Positions 17,622 through 26,737 of a DNA stretch of 64,000 bases are shown in pieces. The translations under genes were made by a program, and so were the position numbers. A model generated the notes under the pieces. It did no database searches, was not told the DNA's origin, and saw only the letters and a list, made by a program, of their open reading frames with translations. Positions within the stretch are counted from its first letter, which is position 1, and each line of letters opens with the position of its first letter. This DNA comes from DTPU01 sp963827855 (GTDB lineage: Bacteria > Planctomycetota > Phycisphaerae > Sedimentisphaerales > Anaerobacaceae), in the NCBI GenBank assembly GCA_963827855.1, contig CAWHBY010000002.1, positions 3,782,001 to 3,846,000 on the forward strand, read 5' to 3'.

Positions 17622-18866
17622 ATGAGAAAGCTATTCTTCTTCACCGAGTTCTATCATCCTGTGCAGGATACGACAGGATACTACCTGACCAGGATCATCC
17701 ATACCGCGGCCCGGTCTCTCGATATGCCGGTGAGTGTGTGTTGTGCTGTTCCGTCAAACAACGGTGAGGCGTACGTCTCCCAGAAGTTCGAAGTCCATCG
17801 CGTTGCGACGGCCAAGTATGACAAGAACGTCCTGCGACAGCGGATTGCACGCACGCTGGGGATGACGCTGCGATTTGCATTCTACGCGGCAACCAGGGTC
17901 AGACGGCACGATATCGTATTCGGGGTCACGAACCCGGCGTCTCTCATGCTGCTGTTGGCCCTGCTGAGGAAGGTCATACGCTTCAAGTATGTTCTGCTGG
18001 TGTACGACGTCCACCCCGAGAACCTCGTGCCCGCGGGCCTGGCCCGGAGGGAGTCCCTGATGTACCGTCTCGCGGTCAGGTGCTTCAATTGGGGCTATCG
18101 CGCGGCAGATGAGCTGATTGTCATCGGCCGTGACATGGAGGAAGTGGTACGGCGCAAAGTGGGGAGCAGGCATCGTATCACGCAGCTTCCCAACTGGGCG
18201 GACGTGGAAGCGGTCAGGCCCTGTGCCAAGGCGGAGAACGCATTGATTCGCCAGTATGGGTTGCAGGACAGGACGGTGTTTCTCTTTGCGGGCAATCTGG
18301 GCCGGGTCCAGGGGATCGGGAATCTGTTGCGGGCCATCTCGAAAACCAAGAGCACGTCGGCCGCCTTCCTTTTTGCGGGAGACGGTGTGTTCCAGCCCGA
18401 GGTCGAGAGATTCATCCGGGCCCATCCTGACAAGAACGTGATGAGTCTGGGGCATTTTCCCATCGCTTCGCAGCAGTTGTTTCTGGGTGCGTGTGACGTG
18501 GCGTTCGTCACCCTCGGGGACGCTATGTACGGGCTGGGCGTGCCGAGCAAATCCTACTTTGCCATGGCTGCGGGGAAACCCCTCCTGTTGGTGGCAGAGC
18601 CGGACTCCGAGATGGGACGGGTGATCAGAGAGAACGGGGTGGGTTGGATCGTGCCTCCCAATCAGCCGGAGATGCTCGCAGAGAAGATCGACGAGATCTG
18701 CCGGGCCGGCGACGTGGAGCAGATCGGACGGCGAGCCCGCGGGGTGGTGGAAAGGCAGTTCTCAGAACAGGCCATTCTCTCCCGCTACTCGGAGTACTTC
18801 AGGGCACTTTCTGACGGCGTGCCCGCAAAGGGATCCCGGGTTGACCCGGCGGTCGACGCAGCGTAA
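17622..18866 (+). CDS. wbuB: Glycosyltransferase family 4, WbuB-like (likely L-FucNAc transferase)
   Basis: 414 residues. The N-terminal KLFFFTEFYHPVQDTTGYYLT with the later VLLVYDVHPENLVPAGL is close to the WbuB/WbvB family that accompanies the fnlABC genes of O-antigen loci and is believed to add L-FucNAc. The donor half has FLFAGNLGRVQGIGNLLRAI and VPSKSYFAMAAGKPLLLV, with Ser-Lys-Ser-Tyr where many GT4 enzymes have the first Glu of EX7E; WbuB-like proteins share this. The role in FucNAc transfer is inferred from family and position directly after the cassette. Confidence 0.85.
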   Translation: MRKLFFFTEFYHPVQDTTGYYLTRIIHTAARSLDMPVSVCCAVPSNNGEAYVSQKFEVHRVATAKYDKNVLRQRIARTLGMTLRFAFYAATRVRRHDIVFGVTNPASLMLLLALLRKVIRFKYVLLVYDVHPENLVPAGLARRESLMYRLAVRCFNWGYRAADELIVIGRDMEEVVRRKVGSRHRITQLPNWADVEAVRPCAKAENALIRQYGLQDRTVFLFAGNLGRVQGIGNLLRAISKTKSTSAAFLFAGDGVFQPEVERFIRAHPDKNVMSLGHFPIASQQLFLGACDVAFVTLGDAMYGLGVPSKSYFAMAAGKPLLLVAEPDSEMGRVIRENGVGWIVPPNQPEMLAEKIDEICRAGDVEQIGRRARGVVERQFSEQAILSRYSEYFRALSDGVPAKGSRVDPAVDAA

Positions 18867-18870
18867 TTCC

Positions 18871-19791
18871 ATGACCAGAGTCTCCGTCATAACGGTCAGT
18901 CTGAATTGCCGCGATCGGATAGAACGCACCATGAAGAGCGTCCTGTCCCAACAGGACGCTGACATCGAGTACATCGTGATCGACGGGGCCTCTACGGACG
19001 GCACATGGGACGTCATACGGAAGTACCAGGGGAGCGTGGCCCGGTGTCTCTCGGAGCCGGATGGCGGCATCTATCAGGGGATGAACAAGGGGCTTGCGCT
19101 GGCGCGCGGCGACGTCGTCGCCTTTCTCAATGCGGGCGATACCTATATCGGCCCCGGTGTGGTGTCGCAGGTGGTTGCAGCACTGGACTCTGGAGGCCTT
19201 GATGCGGTATATGGCGACCTGGCCTACATCGACCCCAAGACCAACAGGGTGACCCGCTTCTGGACCGCAGGCAGGTACGTACCTGGCAACTTCTCATGGG
19301 GCTGGGTGCCTCCACACCCAACCTTCTTCTGTCGCACTGCGGTTTACAGGAAGCTGGGCGTGTTCGACGAGCGATATCGCATATCGAGTGACTTTGATCT
19401 GATGCTCCGGTTCATCGAGGAAGGTCACGTTTCGATAGGGTATCTGCCTAAGGCGATGGTCTTGATGCCCAGAGGTGGGGCAGCCAACACCTGGACCGGG
19501 ATGATTCGAGGCAACTGGGAGACCCTTGTCTCACTGAGGCGACATGGCTTCAGGCTGCCCCTGGCCTACTTCTGGCGCAAGCCCCTGTGGAAGCTGTCGC
19601 AGGTCCTGCAGGCCCACCGCAAGCGTGCCTTGGTCCAGGACGAAGTGGGCCTTCAGGTTGCTGATGAGCATGAGAGGGGCCGGTTGACCCGGGTGTCCGG
19701 GGCCAGCCCCCTGGATGTGGAGGGTGTGTCATGGAGGCAGCCAAAGAAGCCTCGTTCGATGTCCGCACCCACGCGCGTGGACACGGTCTGA
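18871..19791 (+). CDS. Glycosyltransferase family 2 (WfgS-like)
   Basis: 306 residues from the ATG 5 nt after the previous stop; a longer in-frame start at 18841 would overlap that gene. VSVITVSLNCRDRIERTMKSVLSQ, YIVIDGASTDGTWDVI, SEPDGGIYQGMNKGLALARGD and FLNAGDTY (NAGD as the DxD) match the subfamily of short GT2 enzymes in O-antigen loci where DGGIYDAMNKG is conserved. The region after residue 230 is basic and partly hydrophobic. The substrate is unknown. Confidence 0.88.
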   Translation: MTRVSVITVSLNCRDRIERTMKSVLSQQDADIEYIVIDGASTDGTWDVIRKYQGSVARCLSEPDGGIYQGMNKGLALARGDVVAFLNAGDTYIGPGVVSQVVAALDSGGLDAVYGDLAYIDPKTNRVTRFWTAGRYVPGNFSWGWVPPHPTFFCRTAVYRKLGVFDERYRISSDFDLMLRFIEEGHVSIGYLPKAMVLMPRGGAANTWTGMIRGNWETLVSLRRHGFRLPLAYFWRKPLWKLSQVLQAHRKRALVQDEVGLQVADEHERGRLTRVSGASPLDVEGVSWRQPKKPRSMSAPTRVDTV

Positions 19792-19838
19792 CGTGGGCCC
19801 ATGCATAGTGCAGTTCTCAGGGCGGCGGCATCCTCGCT

Positions 19839-19893
19839 GTTCGTGATTCGTCCCTGGGTATTCGGTATTCGTGACGCGTTGTTGGGGAACAAC
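19839..19893. repeat. Heptad-repeat element A with hairpin
   Basis: About 50 nt after the GT2 stop, degenerate 7-bp units (GTGATTC, ATTCGGT, ATTCGTG) are spread on either side of CCCTGGG. They are followed by a hairpin, CGTTGTT pairing with AACAACG around GGGG (19877-19894), ending just before the GTG of the next gene. It is the least regular member of a set of elements in this window. Confidence 0.45.
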
Positions 19894-19897
19894 GAAC

Positions 19898-20995
19898 GTG
19901 AGCGACAAGTCGATCATCGCAGTCTTGAAGACGCGTCCTGACACCGTGTCAGCCGACCTCTCGCGGTTGATGGGCATGGCCGGCCTTACGGGGAGTTTGC
20001 CCCAGGCCAAGACCACGATCCTGAAGGACAACATCTCCTGGCATTTTCCCTTCTTGAGCGCCAATACGACGCCTTGGCAGTTGGAGGGCGTGATCCGGGC
20101 GCTTCGGCAGGCGGGATACGCGGATCTCGTGGCGGTGCACAACAGGACTGTCGTCACCAATGCCGCCAAGGGGCAGCGGCTCAACAAGCTGGCTCCCATC
20201 TACACTGCCTATGAAGTGCGGGAGTTGTACAATTTCAGACCCGACCAGGTGAAGTGGATCGATTACAGGCCGAAGGCACGAATGCTGGCGTTGGACCGCA
20301 TCTTCCCCGAGGGAATCCGGATTCCGGAGTACTTCGTGGGTAAGAACATCGTCCATCTTCCCACCGTCAAGACGCACATCTACACCACCACCACAGGCGC
20401 CATGAAGAACGCCTTTGGGGGGCTGCTCAGCACGAGAAGGCACTACGCACACTCCCGGATACACGAGACCCTGGTGGACCTGCTGGCGATCCAGAAGGAG
20501 ATCCACACGGGGATCTTCACGGTCATGGATGGGACGATCTGCGGGGCCGGTCCAGGCCCCCGGACCATGACGCCGGTGGAGAAGGACTACATCCTGGCTG
20601 GCTCTGACAGCGTGGCAATCGATGCGGTGGCTGCAAAGATGATGGGCTTCGACCCTATGACGATCCCCTACATCAGGCTGGCCCATGAGGCCGGACTGGG
20701 AAGGGGAAGGATGGCGGAGATCGAGGTCGTCGGAGAGGACATCTCCGCTGTGAACTTCGGGTTCTCAGTAGGCGACAACATGGCCAGCCGCGTCGGCGAC
20801 CTCCTGTGGTTCGGCCCAATGAAGCGGCTCCAAAGGCTGTTCTTCCACACGCCGCTAGTCTATCTGTTCGTCTTTGGCTCATTCTTCTATCACGACTACC
20901 TCTGGTGGCCCTTCAAAGGCCGCAAGATCCAGAAGTCCCTGGCCAGAGAGAGCCAGTGGGCCAGGCTCTTCGATCACTACAATCCGCGGCCGTAG
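19898..20995 (+). CDS. DUF362 domain-containing protein
   Basis: 365 residues. The regions LKDNISWHFPFLSANTTPWQLEGVIRALRQAGY, NIVHLPTVKTHIYTTTTGAMKNAFGGL and VMDGTICGAGPGPRTMTPVEKDYILAGSDSVAIDAVAAKMMGFDP follow the layout of DUF362 proteins, a family of unknown biochemical role that often occurs with radical SAM and iron-sulfur proteins. No ferredoxin-type Cys cluster is visible here. A hydrophobic stretch near residues 320-340 may touch the membrane. The GTG is chosen because it follows the hairpin of element A; the longer frame from 19871 would run through the repeat. Its presence among glycan genes is unexplained. Confidence 0.78.
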   Translation: MSDKSIIAVLKTRPDTVSADLSRLMGMAGLTGSLPQAKTTILKDNISWHFPFLSANTTPWQLEGVIRALRQAGYADLVAVHNRTVVTNAAKGQRLNKLAPIYTAYEVRELYNFRPDQVKWIDYRPKARMLALDRIFPEGIRIPEYFVGKNIVHLPTVKTHIYTTTTGAMKNAFGGLLSTRRHYAHSRIHETLVDLLAIQKEIHTGIFTVMDGTICGAGPGPRTMTPVEKDYILAGSDSVAIDAVAAKMMGFDPMTIPYIRLAHEAGLGRGRMAEIEVVGEDISAVNFGFSVGDNMASRVGDLLWFGPMKRLQRLFFHTPLVYLFVFGSFFYHDYLWWPFKGRKIQKSLARESQWARLFDHYNPRP

Positions 20996-21011
20996 GATAC
21001 CCTGACTCTGG

Positions 21012-22460
21012 ATGTCTACTACCCTCTGCGGGAGTATCCCGAAGGGAACGATGTGTTTCGACGATAGCGAGGACCGTCTGAAAGGACCATCCGACAAGTG
21101 GAGCCCACGTGAAGATGCCCTTGGCAGCGGGTACTATCCCTACGTCATCATTTCGCTCATGGTGCTGGTTCTGCATGGCAGGACCCTCGCGTTCGGGCTG
21201 GTGCGAGATGACTTCTTCCTGCTGATACCTTTGAGGGACTTCAGCTTGTGGCACAGCGAGCATTACTGGCGGCCTGTGTGGACCCTGTGGATGTCATTGC
21301 AGTATCAAGTGTTCGGGTTGAAGCCACTCCCTATGCATGCGATGAGCCTGATGCTCCACACAATCAATGGTTGCCTTGCCTTCTGGTTGATGATCCAATT
21401 GGGGGCAGGACGTTTCATCTCGCTTGCGACCGTCTGCCTCTGGGCTTTGCTGGCGGGGAACACATACGCTGTCGTGTGGGTCTGTCACTCCAACGATCTG
21501 ATCGCCATGTTGTTTGTCCTCCTGGCTACTGCCGTATGGGCATCCATGCGAGAACCCTGCATCGCGAGGTCTCTTGTGGCTTCGGGTCTGTGGCTTGTAT
21601 CACTACTGGCGAAGGAAGTCGGGCTCCTTTGGGGGCCTGCTGTGGTTGCCGTAGGCCTACTGAAGTACAGCAATAGGCCCCATCTGCAACGGTCGTTCAG
21701 GAGTCATATCGCGCATCTGCTTCCTCTCCTCGTCCTGGTTGGCTATCTGGGAGCCAAGTACACTGTTCAGGGGCCGTGGGCGGGGTTCAATCCGAACGTC
21801 CATCCAGACGCCATAGGTCAGTTGAAGAACAGCAGCGTCGCGGTTGTCGCGGTTGGCAGAGTCATTCACTATGCGGAAGGGATCCTCTACACCGTCTTGC
21901 CGCTGGATCTGTTCAAGTCGGTCCCGGGACTTGTGGTCGGAGTACTGATAGGGGTAAGCTTCCTTGGTCTGCTTGTTTACCGCAGTCGGGCAGTGCGCTG
22001 GTGGACCAATGATGTGTGCATGGCCGCTTTGGGCTGGGCCCTTCTCTTCTCCATGCATGCGATGATGACTCCCCATCCGCGTACGCTGTACATTGCGACG
22101 CTGGGCATATCCTTCCTTGTCTGTACTCTGGTCCTATCCCGAAGGGATGCCCGGGTTCTCCTGATAGCGACGTTGCTGTTCGCTGCTTACGTCGGCATGC
22201 AGGTTCGGCTGGGCCAACAGGTCAGTGATTTCTTCTCGCCCTCGAGTAGAGAAACGCTGATCTCCTCAGCCAAGATCCTCCGCAAAGGGTGTTTCGACAA
22301 CGCTCCAGACAAGACAGCGTATTTGCGGGGGTCTCTTTCGCACTTTGATGTCGACATGCTGGCAGAGGAAACATATGACTACCTGGGCTATGCGGGTCCT
22401 TGGCGACGGTTCGTGAAAGCTGCATTCAAGACGGCTTTTCAGTCTGATGCCACTCAATGA
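21012..22460 (+). CDS. Polytopic GT-C-like membrane glycosyltransferase
   Basis: 482 residues with about ten hydrophobic segments. GRTLAFGLVRDDFFLLIPLRDF places an Asp-Asp pair in the first periplasmic loop, as in GT-C enzymes that use polyprenyl-phosphate sugars, and HYWRPVWTLWMSLQYQVFGLKPLPMHAMSLMLHTINGCLA matches the common WRPV/L..HxxNxxLh pattern of O-mannosyltransferase-like proteins. It probably adds a side sugar on the periplasmic side. The ATG at 21051 is an alternative start. Its 3' end overlaps the next gene by 14 nt. Confidence 0.72.
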   Translation: MSTTLCGSIPKGTMCFDDSEDRLKGPSDKWSPREDALGSGYYPYVIISLMVLVLHGRTLAFGLVRDDFFLLIPLRDFSLWHSEHYWRPVWTLWMSLQYQVFGLKPLPMHAMSLMLHTINGCLAFWLMIQLGAGRFISLATVCLWALLAGNTYAVVWVCHSNDLIAMLFVLLATAVWASMREPCIARSLVASGLWLVSLLAKEVGLLWGPAVVAVGLLKYSNRPHLQRSFRSHIAHLLPLLVLVGYLGAKYTVQGPWAGFNPNVHPDAIGQLKNSSVAVVAVGRVIHYAEGILYTVLPLDLFKSVPGLVVGVLIGVSFLGLLVYRSRAVRWWTNDVCMAALGWALLFSMHAMMTPHPRTLYIATLGISFLVCTLVLSRRDARVLLIATLLFAAYVGMQVRLGQQVSDFFSPSSRETLISSAKILRKGCFDNAPDKTAYLRGSLSHFDVDMLAEETYDYLGYAGPWRRFVKAAFKTAFQSDATQ

Positions 22461-23634
22461 CGACATCTTGAGGCTCCTCGTATTGGCCCACGCTAACCGC
22501 ACTGCGGGGCCAAGGTATGTGGCGATGAACCTGATCAGGGCCTTGGCCGGCCTGGGTAGCGTAGTCCAGATTACCCCTGTGCTGCCGGTGGGGTGCGGGT
22601 ATGAGAAGGTTGTGGAAGCCTGCAACCTTACGCCTATATGGTTCGACCAGAGGAAGAACCGGCTAAGGAGGTTTCTGTTTGATACGGTCTCGCTGCCATC
22701 ACTCGTTCGCCATCGCCAGCCTGACGCTGTACTGTCACTCGGCAGCAGTGGCTTGCTGGGAATCCGAGTGCCCCAAGCCATCCTCATCCAGGATCCGCAC
22801 TTCGTATACCCTCGCCGGTACTACGGGAACATGAGCTTCATGGAGCATGTGCGTTACTCTGTGCAGCGTAGAGCACTTCGGCTGGCCTTGGCCCGTTCGA
22901 GCTTGGTCTATGGTCAGACGCCCCTCATGCTCGAGCGTATTGCCTGCACGTTCCCTCTCAGGGGACAACTCAAGATTCTGCCGAAGTGTACAGCGCCTGC
23001 AGGTGAGACCGCCTCCTCTGCCCGGACGGGTACATTTGCCGAGGCCTTGAAAGGCCATCACGGTCGCTTTCGGTTGATCTGTGTGTGCAGGTACTACGCT
23101 CACAAGAACATCGAGATCATCTGTGATGTATTTGAGCAGTGGGGCGACCTGCTGGGCGATACGACGGTATTCCTGACGATTGCCGCTAGCCAGCATCCAC
23201 ATGCGAGGACACTCCTCGATAGGATGGCTAGCAAGAACCTCCTGTCGCGGATCGTCAACCTTGGGCCTCTATCGCAGAGGGACCTTGCTTACTGTCTGGC
23301 GAACTGCGATGGCTTGCTTCTGCCGACAAAGCTTGAGTCGTTTTCGGGAGCCTATCTGGACGCAATGCAGCACGGGCTCCCAATCCTGACGAGTGATCTG
23401 GATTTCGCTCACCATGTCTGTGGGGAAGCAGCTATCTACTTTGACCCCTTTTCACCCAAGTCACTAGCTGAGGCGATTGTAGCCCTCAAATCCGATGCCT
23501 CTTTGCGTCAGCAACTTGTCGAAGCTGGAAGAGGTCGGCTTGGCCGGAACTACTCGCAGTCCTGGGAAGAAGTCGCTGCGGCAGTCGTCAGTGACCTAGA
23601 GTCCTGTGTTAGAGATGCCATCACCCAGATTTAG
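22447..23634 (+). CDS. Glycosyltransferase family 4
   Basis: 395 residues, GT-B fold. LVLAHANRTAGPRYVAMNLIRALAGLG is the N-terminal acceptor half. RLICVCRYYAHKNIEIICDVF starts the donor half, and LLPTKLESFSGAYLDAMQHGLPILTSD carries the EX7(E/D) region. AHKN at the phosphate-binding position is common in GT4 mannosyltransferase-like enzymes. It overlaps the upstream GT-C gene by 14 nt and the downstream GT2 by 20 nt, so all three are likely co-translated. Confidence 0.87.
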   Translation: MPLNDDILRLLVLAHANRTAGPRYVAMNLIRALAGLGSVVQITPVLPVGCGYEKVVEACNLTPIWFDQRKNRLRRFLFDTVSLPSLVRHRQPDAVLSLGSSGLLGIRVPQAILIQDPHFVYPRRYYGNMSFMEHVRYSVQRRALRLALARSSLVYGQTPLMLERIACTFPLRGQLKILPKCTAPAGETASSARTGTFAEALKGHHGRFRLICVCRYYAHKNIEIICDVFEQWGDLLGDTTVFLTIAASQHPHARTLLDRMASKNLLSRIVNLGPLSQRDLAYCLANCDGLLLPTKLESFSGAYLDAMQHGLPILTSDLDFAHHVCGEAAIYFDPFSPKSLAEAIVALKSDASLRQQLVEAGRGRLGRNYSQSWEEVAAAVVSDLESCVRDAITQI

Positions 23635-24525
23635 CGTCGTTATCCCGGCCTTCAACAGCGCGCCGTCCTTGGTCGTGCGATCAACAGTGTGCTGACGCAG
23701 ACATGCCAGGACTTCGAGATCGTCGTAGTGGATGATGGGTCGGCGGACGAAACGGCTGACGTGCTGCGACACTACGCAGGGCGAATCAGGTGGATTCACC
23801 AAGCTAACCAGGGGCCCGCTGCTGCCAGGAATCGGGGTATTGCAGCCAGCCGCGGGCGATACGTAGCATTCTTGGACGCGGATGATGTATGGTACCCGCA
23901 CAAACTTGCGGAGGTCGAGAAAGCCATCACGGCCTACCCGGATGTTGGCTTGTTCTACTCGGACTACAAGGCGGTTACCTTGCGGGGGCGTCCACTACGG
24001 GTGGAGCGGTGCAGGCACATCCTGGGTGAGGGGTATTCGCATCTCCTTCTTCACAACTTCATGCAGACGTCCACAGTCGTCTGTACACGGGAGTGCTTTG
24101 ACGTGTGTGGATCCTTCTATGAACCCTTGCGCCGTAGGCAGGACTGGGACATGTGGCTGAGGATCGCCAGGAGGTTCCCTATTGCACATATTGCTTGTGT
24201 CCTTGGCGAGTACTCATGGGAACCCCTTGCCGTGGATCGTTCCCGGTTTGAGGCCGCCGCACGCCGGCACGTTATTGAACGCACATTACAGGCAGACCCT
24301 TCCCTGCCTACCCCGCGGCGTCGTCAGATCCAAGCCCGCCTGGCTTACATGGAAGGAGTGGCCCATTTGCGATACGGACGCAGAACTGCAGCTCTGAGGT
24401 GTCTTCGAGATAGTATTCATGATGAGCCACTGCGAGGCAGAAGCTACGTCTACTTGGCCTTGGCGGCCACTGGCCTAGCAGCCTATGCTCCCTGTTGGAT
24501 GAGGATCAGGCTCCGACTGTGCTAG
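23615..24525 (+). pseudogene. Glycosyltransferase family 2 with an early frameshift
   Basis: The ATG at 23615 starts a good GT2 N-terminus, PRFSVVIPAFNSA, but that frame stops at 23693-23695. From about 23660 the expected continuation (AVLGRAINSVLTQTCQDFEIVVVDDGSADETADVL) is in another frame, open to 24525. The two join into one GT2 of about 303 residues if a single base is restored near GCGCGCC at 23658-23664. Further motifs are GPAAARNRGIAASRGRYVAFLDADDVW (DADD as metal site). The downstream open frame alone (from a GTG near 23689) would lack the first nucleotide-binding strand and would probably be inactive. Confidence 0.75.
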
Positions 24526-24805
24526 GGTCGTTTCCAGGTATGTTCTGGCGTTCCCGTTTAGCGTGGGAGTCTTGGTGTGTCACATGGCGGTTTGGTGGTG
24601 TTCAGAGTCCTGAATGGTTGCGATAGGCTGTGTCGTGGTCTACGAGCACTTTGCCCGGTGTGAGCCGGCATTCAATGGGATCCAGCCGTGCGACATTAGT
24701 CGGAGTGCGGATCAGATGCACGTCGTTGCGATGCCGCCATGCCTTCACCTTTTGGCTCGCGTGGGGTGAGAAGTTGGAGTATTGTCAAATGTCGACTGCG
24801 CCGGC

Positions 24806-26194
24806 ATGAGAATCGTCTTGATCATTCCTGATTCAGTAGACCTCTCTCATCTCTGTCCGGCCCGCACCCTGCGCAAGTCGTCTAATCAAGTCCCTTTGGG
24901 CCTGCTCTATGTGGCGGCAGCCGCAGAGGCCGCAGGTCACGAGGTGGTCGTTTTCGACAACTACGTTCGTGGATTGGCTTTCCAGGATGTTGCTGCGGAG
25001 GTCCTCTGTTTCGAACCTGACTGTGTGGGGATCTCTGCCACGATCATGAACATTTGGCAGGGGTATGACTTGGCCGCTCTGATCAAGACAGAACGGCCGG
25101 ATGTCGTGACGGTCTTCGGGGGCCCCCAGCCCACCATCGACCCCTACAGCACGATCCGCCGGAAGGGGGTGGATTGCGTGGTGAGGGGAGAAGGTGAGCG
25201 GGCCTTCGTAGAGCTGTTGGCCGTCCTCAATCAAGATCGTGGGGCGGCACCGTGCGTGCAGGGTGTGTTGTCTAAACGGTCGGATGGTCAGGTGTTGGAG
25301 GGGCCTTCGCCGGCCTTGATTCCATCTCTGGCAGGCTTGTCTCGACCTGCGAGGCACTTGGTCGACCTTAGGCAGTATGACCGGATCGCAAGTGGTTTGT
25401 TCACCCACCCCGTGGATGTGATGGCTACGAGCCGGGGCTGCTCCTTCCGTTGCGCCTTCTGCTCGAGCGCTGAGTACTGGAATCGGAAGTATCGAACTCG
25501 GCCGGCTGTCGAGATCGTTGATGAGATGTTGTACATGATGGAGACCTACGGCACCAGAGGGTTCTACTTTCGGGAGGACAACTTCACTCTGAGTGCGAGG
25601 CATGTGCTCGGTATATGTGATGAGATGGAGTCGCGGGGGCTCGACGTGGTGTGGGAGTGTGAGAGCCGCGTGGACACACTGTCCCGCGAGACCATGGCTC
25701 GCATGGCAGATGCGGGATGCCGGTTCATCTGGTGCGGTGTGGAATCGGGATCGCAGCGGATCCTGGATTCTGTCTGCAAGGGCATCACTGTAGAACAGGT
25801 CCTGGCCTTCTATCGCGATGCCAGAGAGACGGGAATTCGTACCGGCGCGAGTTTCATGGTTGGGATACCCGGGGAGACGGAAAAGGATGTCCAGATGTCG
25901 GCAGATCTGGCCAAGGAGATCGATGCGGACTACGTAGGGTTCTTGAGTTATGTCGCCTTACCCGGGAGTCCGCTCTACAGAAGAGTCTGCGAGGAGGGCC
26001 TCCATTGCGGCGGATGGGAAACGATCCGATTTGTCGAGACGCAACACCTGTCTCACAACCGAGTGCTCGCTCTCGAGTCGGAGTTGAACAAGCGATTGCG
26101 GTGGCACAAAGTTAGGCGGCACCCGATCCGGACCATTTCCTCGGCCATTCGGTCTAGGCTCACCAGACGAAGACGTCTCACAGTGGAGGACTGA
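24806..26194 (+). CDS. B12-binding-domain radical SAM protein
   Basis: 462 residues. The N-terminal 170 residues form a cobalamin-binding-like Rossmann domain (PLGLLYVAAAAEAAGHEVVVFD, then VGISATIMN and VTVFGGPQPT). No DxHxxG motif is visible, so cobalamin may not be bound. The radical SAM core has SRGCSFRCAFCSSAEYW with the CxxxCxxC that binds the 4Fe-4S cluster, then FYFREDNFTLSARHV and WCGVESGSQRILDSVCKG. Such proteins methylate or rearrange unactivated carbons. The reaction is unknown; the setting suggests a glycan or its lipid carrier. The ATG is preferred over a TTG at 24782. Confidence 0.85.
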   Translation: MRIVLIIPDSVDLSHLCPARTLRKSSNQVPLGLLYVAAAAEAAGHEVVVFDNYVRGLAFQDVAAEVLCFEPDCVGISATIMNIWQGYDLAALIKTERPDVVTVFGGPQPTIDPYSTIRRKGVDCVVRGEGERAFVELLAVLNQDRGAAPCVQGVLSKRSDGQVLEGPSPALIPSLAGLSRPARHLVDLRQYDRIASGLFTHPVDVMATSRGCSFRCAFCSSAEYWNRKYRTRPAVEIVDEMLYMMETYGTRGFYFREDNFTLSARHVLGICDEMESRGLDVVWECESRVDTLSRETMARMADAGCRFIWCGVESGSQRILDSVCKGITVEQVLAFYRDARETGIRTGASFMVGIPGETEKDVQMSADLAKEIDADYVGFLSYVALPGSPLYRRVCEEGLHCGGWETIRFVETQHLSHNRVLALESELNKRLRWHKVRRHPIRTISSAIRSRLTRRRRLTVED

Positions 26195-26737
26195 TCCGGA
26201 GACCGCACTCTTTGGCCAAGTAGAGGCAGCCGAACCTGCGCATGCAGAATGCCCGGGCAGGGTTGCGGTAGTTCTTTCGAAGCGACGGGGGTGTCTCTCG
26301 AAGGAGACTCATGGTGTACGTGAGGGTGTCATGGAGTGATCGAGCATTTGACGCGGCACGAGGCCCCCGTGGTCGTGGGCAGGAAGCTGTGATCCAGAAA
26401 CGTGAGGACACTCGCTCAGTCTCGCTGTGAGATCGAGAATGTCGGCGGGCTACTTGATCGTGGTCGAGCGTGTGTGGGGGGGGCGGTGAAGCCTAGGCCG
26501 GCGAGGCATCACACTGAGCCGGGTCATTGCTCAGGTTCTCGCACCGCAGGCTTTCAGGCCGCGAAGGGTCCCACGGTGAACTCCCGGGCGAATCGATGCG
26601 GAGCGAGTCGAGGTCGATATCTGTCCCTTGGGGGCGGGAGCGACGTCTGGATTTGGGCGGCCTTCCCTGTCCCTCAAGCCCATGGAGATGCTGGATCTGA
26701 TCGAGCGGCTGAAAACCAATCCGTTTGACGTGGAAAC
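26195..26737. other. Gene-free stretch between radical SAM gene and hairpin element
   Basis: No frame here has a protein-like composition or a recognisable motif on either strand. The longest open frames are under 110 codons and rich in Arg, Pro and Gly. Together with the hairpin-bounded segment that follows, it may be the remains of a lost gene or mobile element. Confidence 0.5.

Noticed and set aside
24526..24805. Possible small gene between the GT2 and the B12 radical SAM gene
   Set aside because: No open frame with coding character and no strong hairpin; treated as plain intergenic DNA.
26178..26411. 77-codon frame on the minus strand after the radical SAM gene
   Set aside because: Some Cys and aromatic residues look protein-like, but there is no family match I can recognise, no RBS, and it overlaps the radical SAM 3' end.
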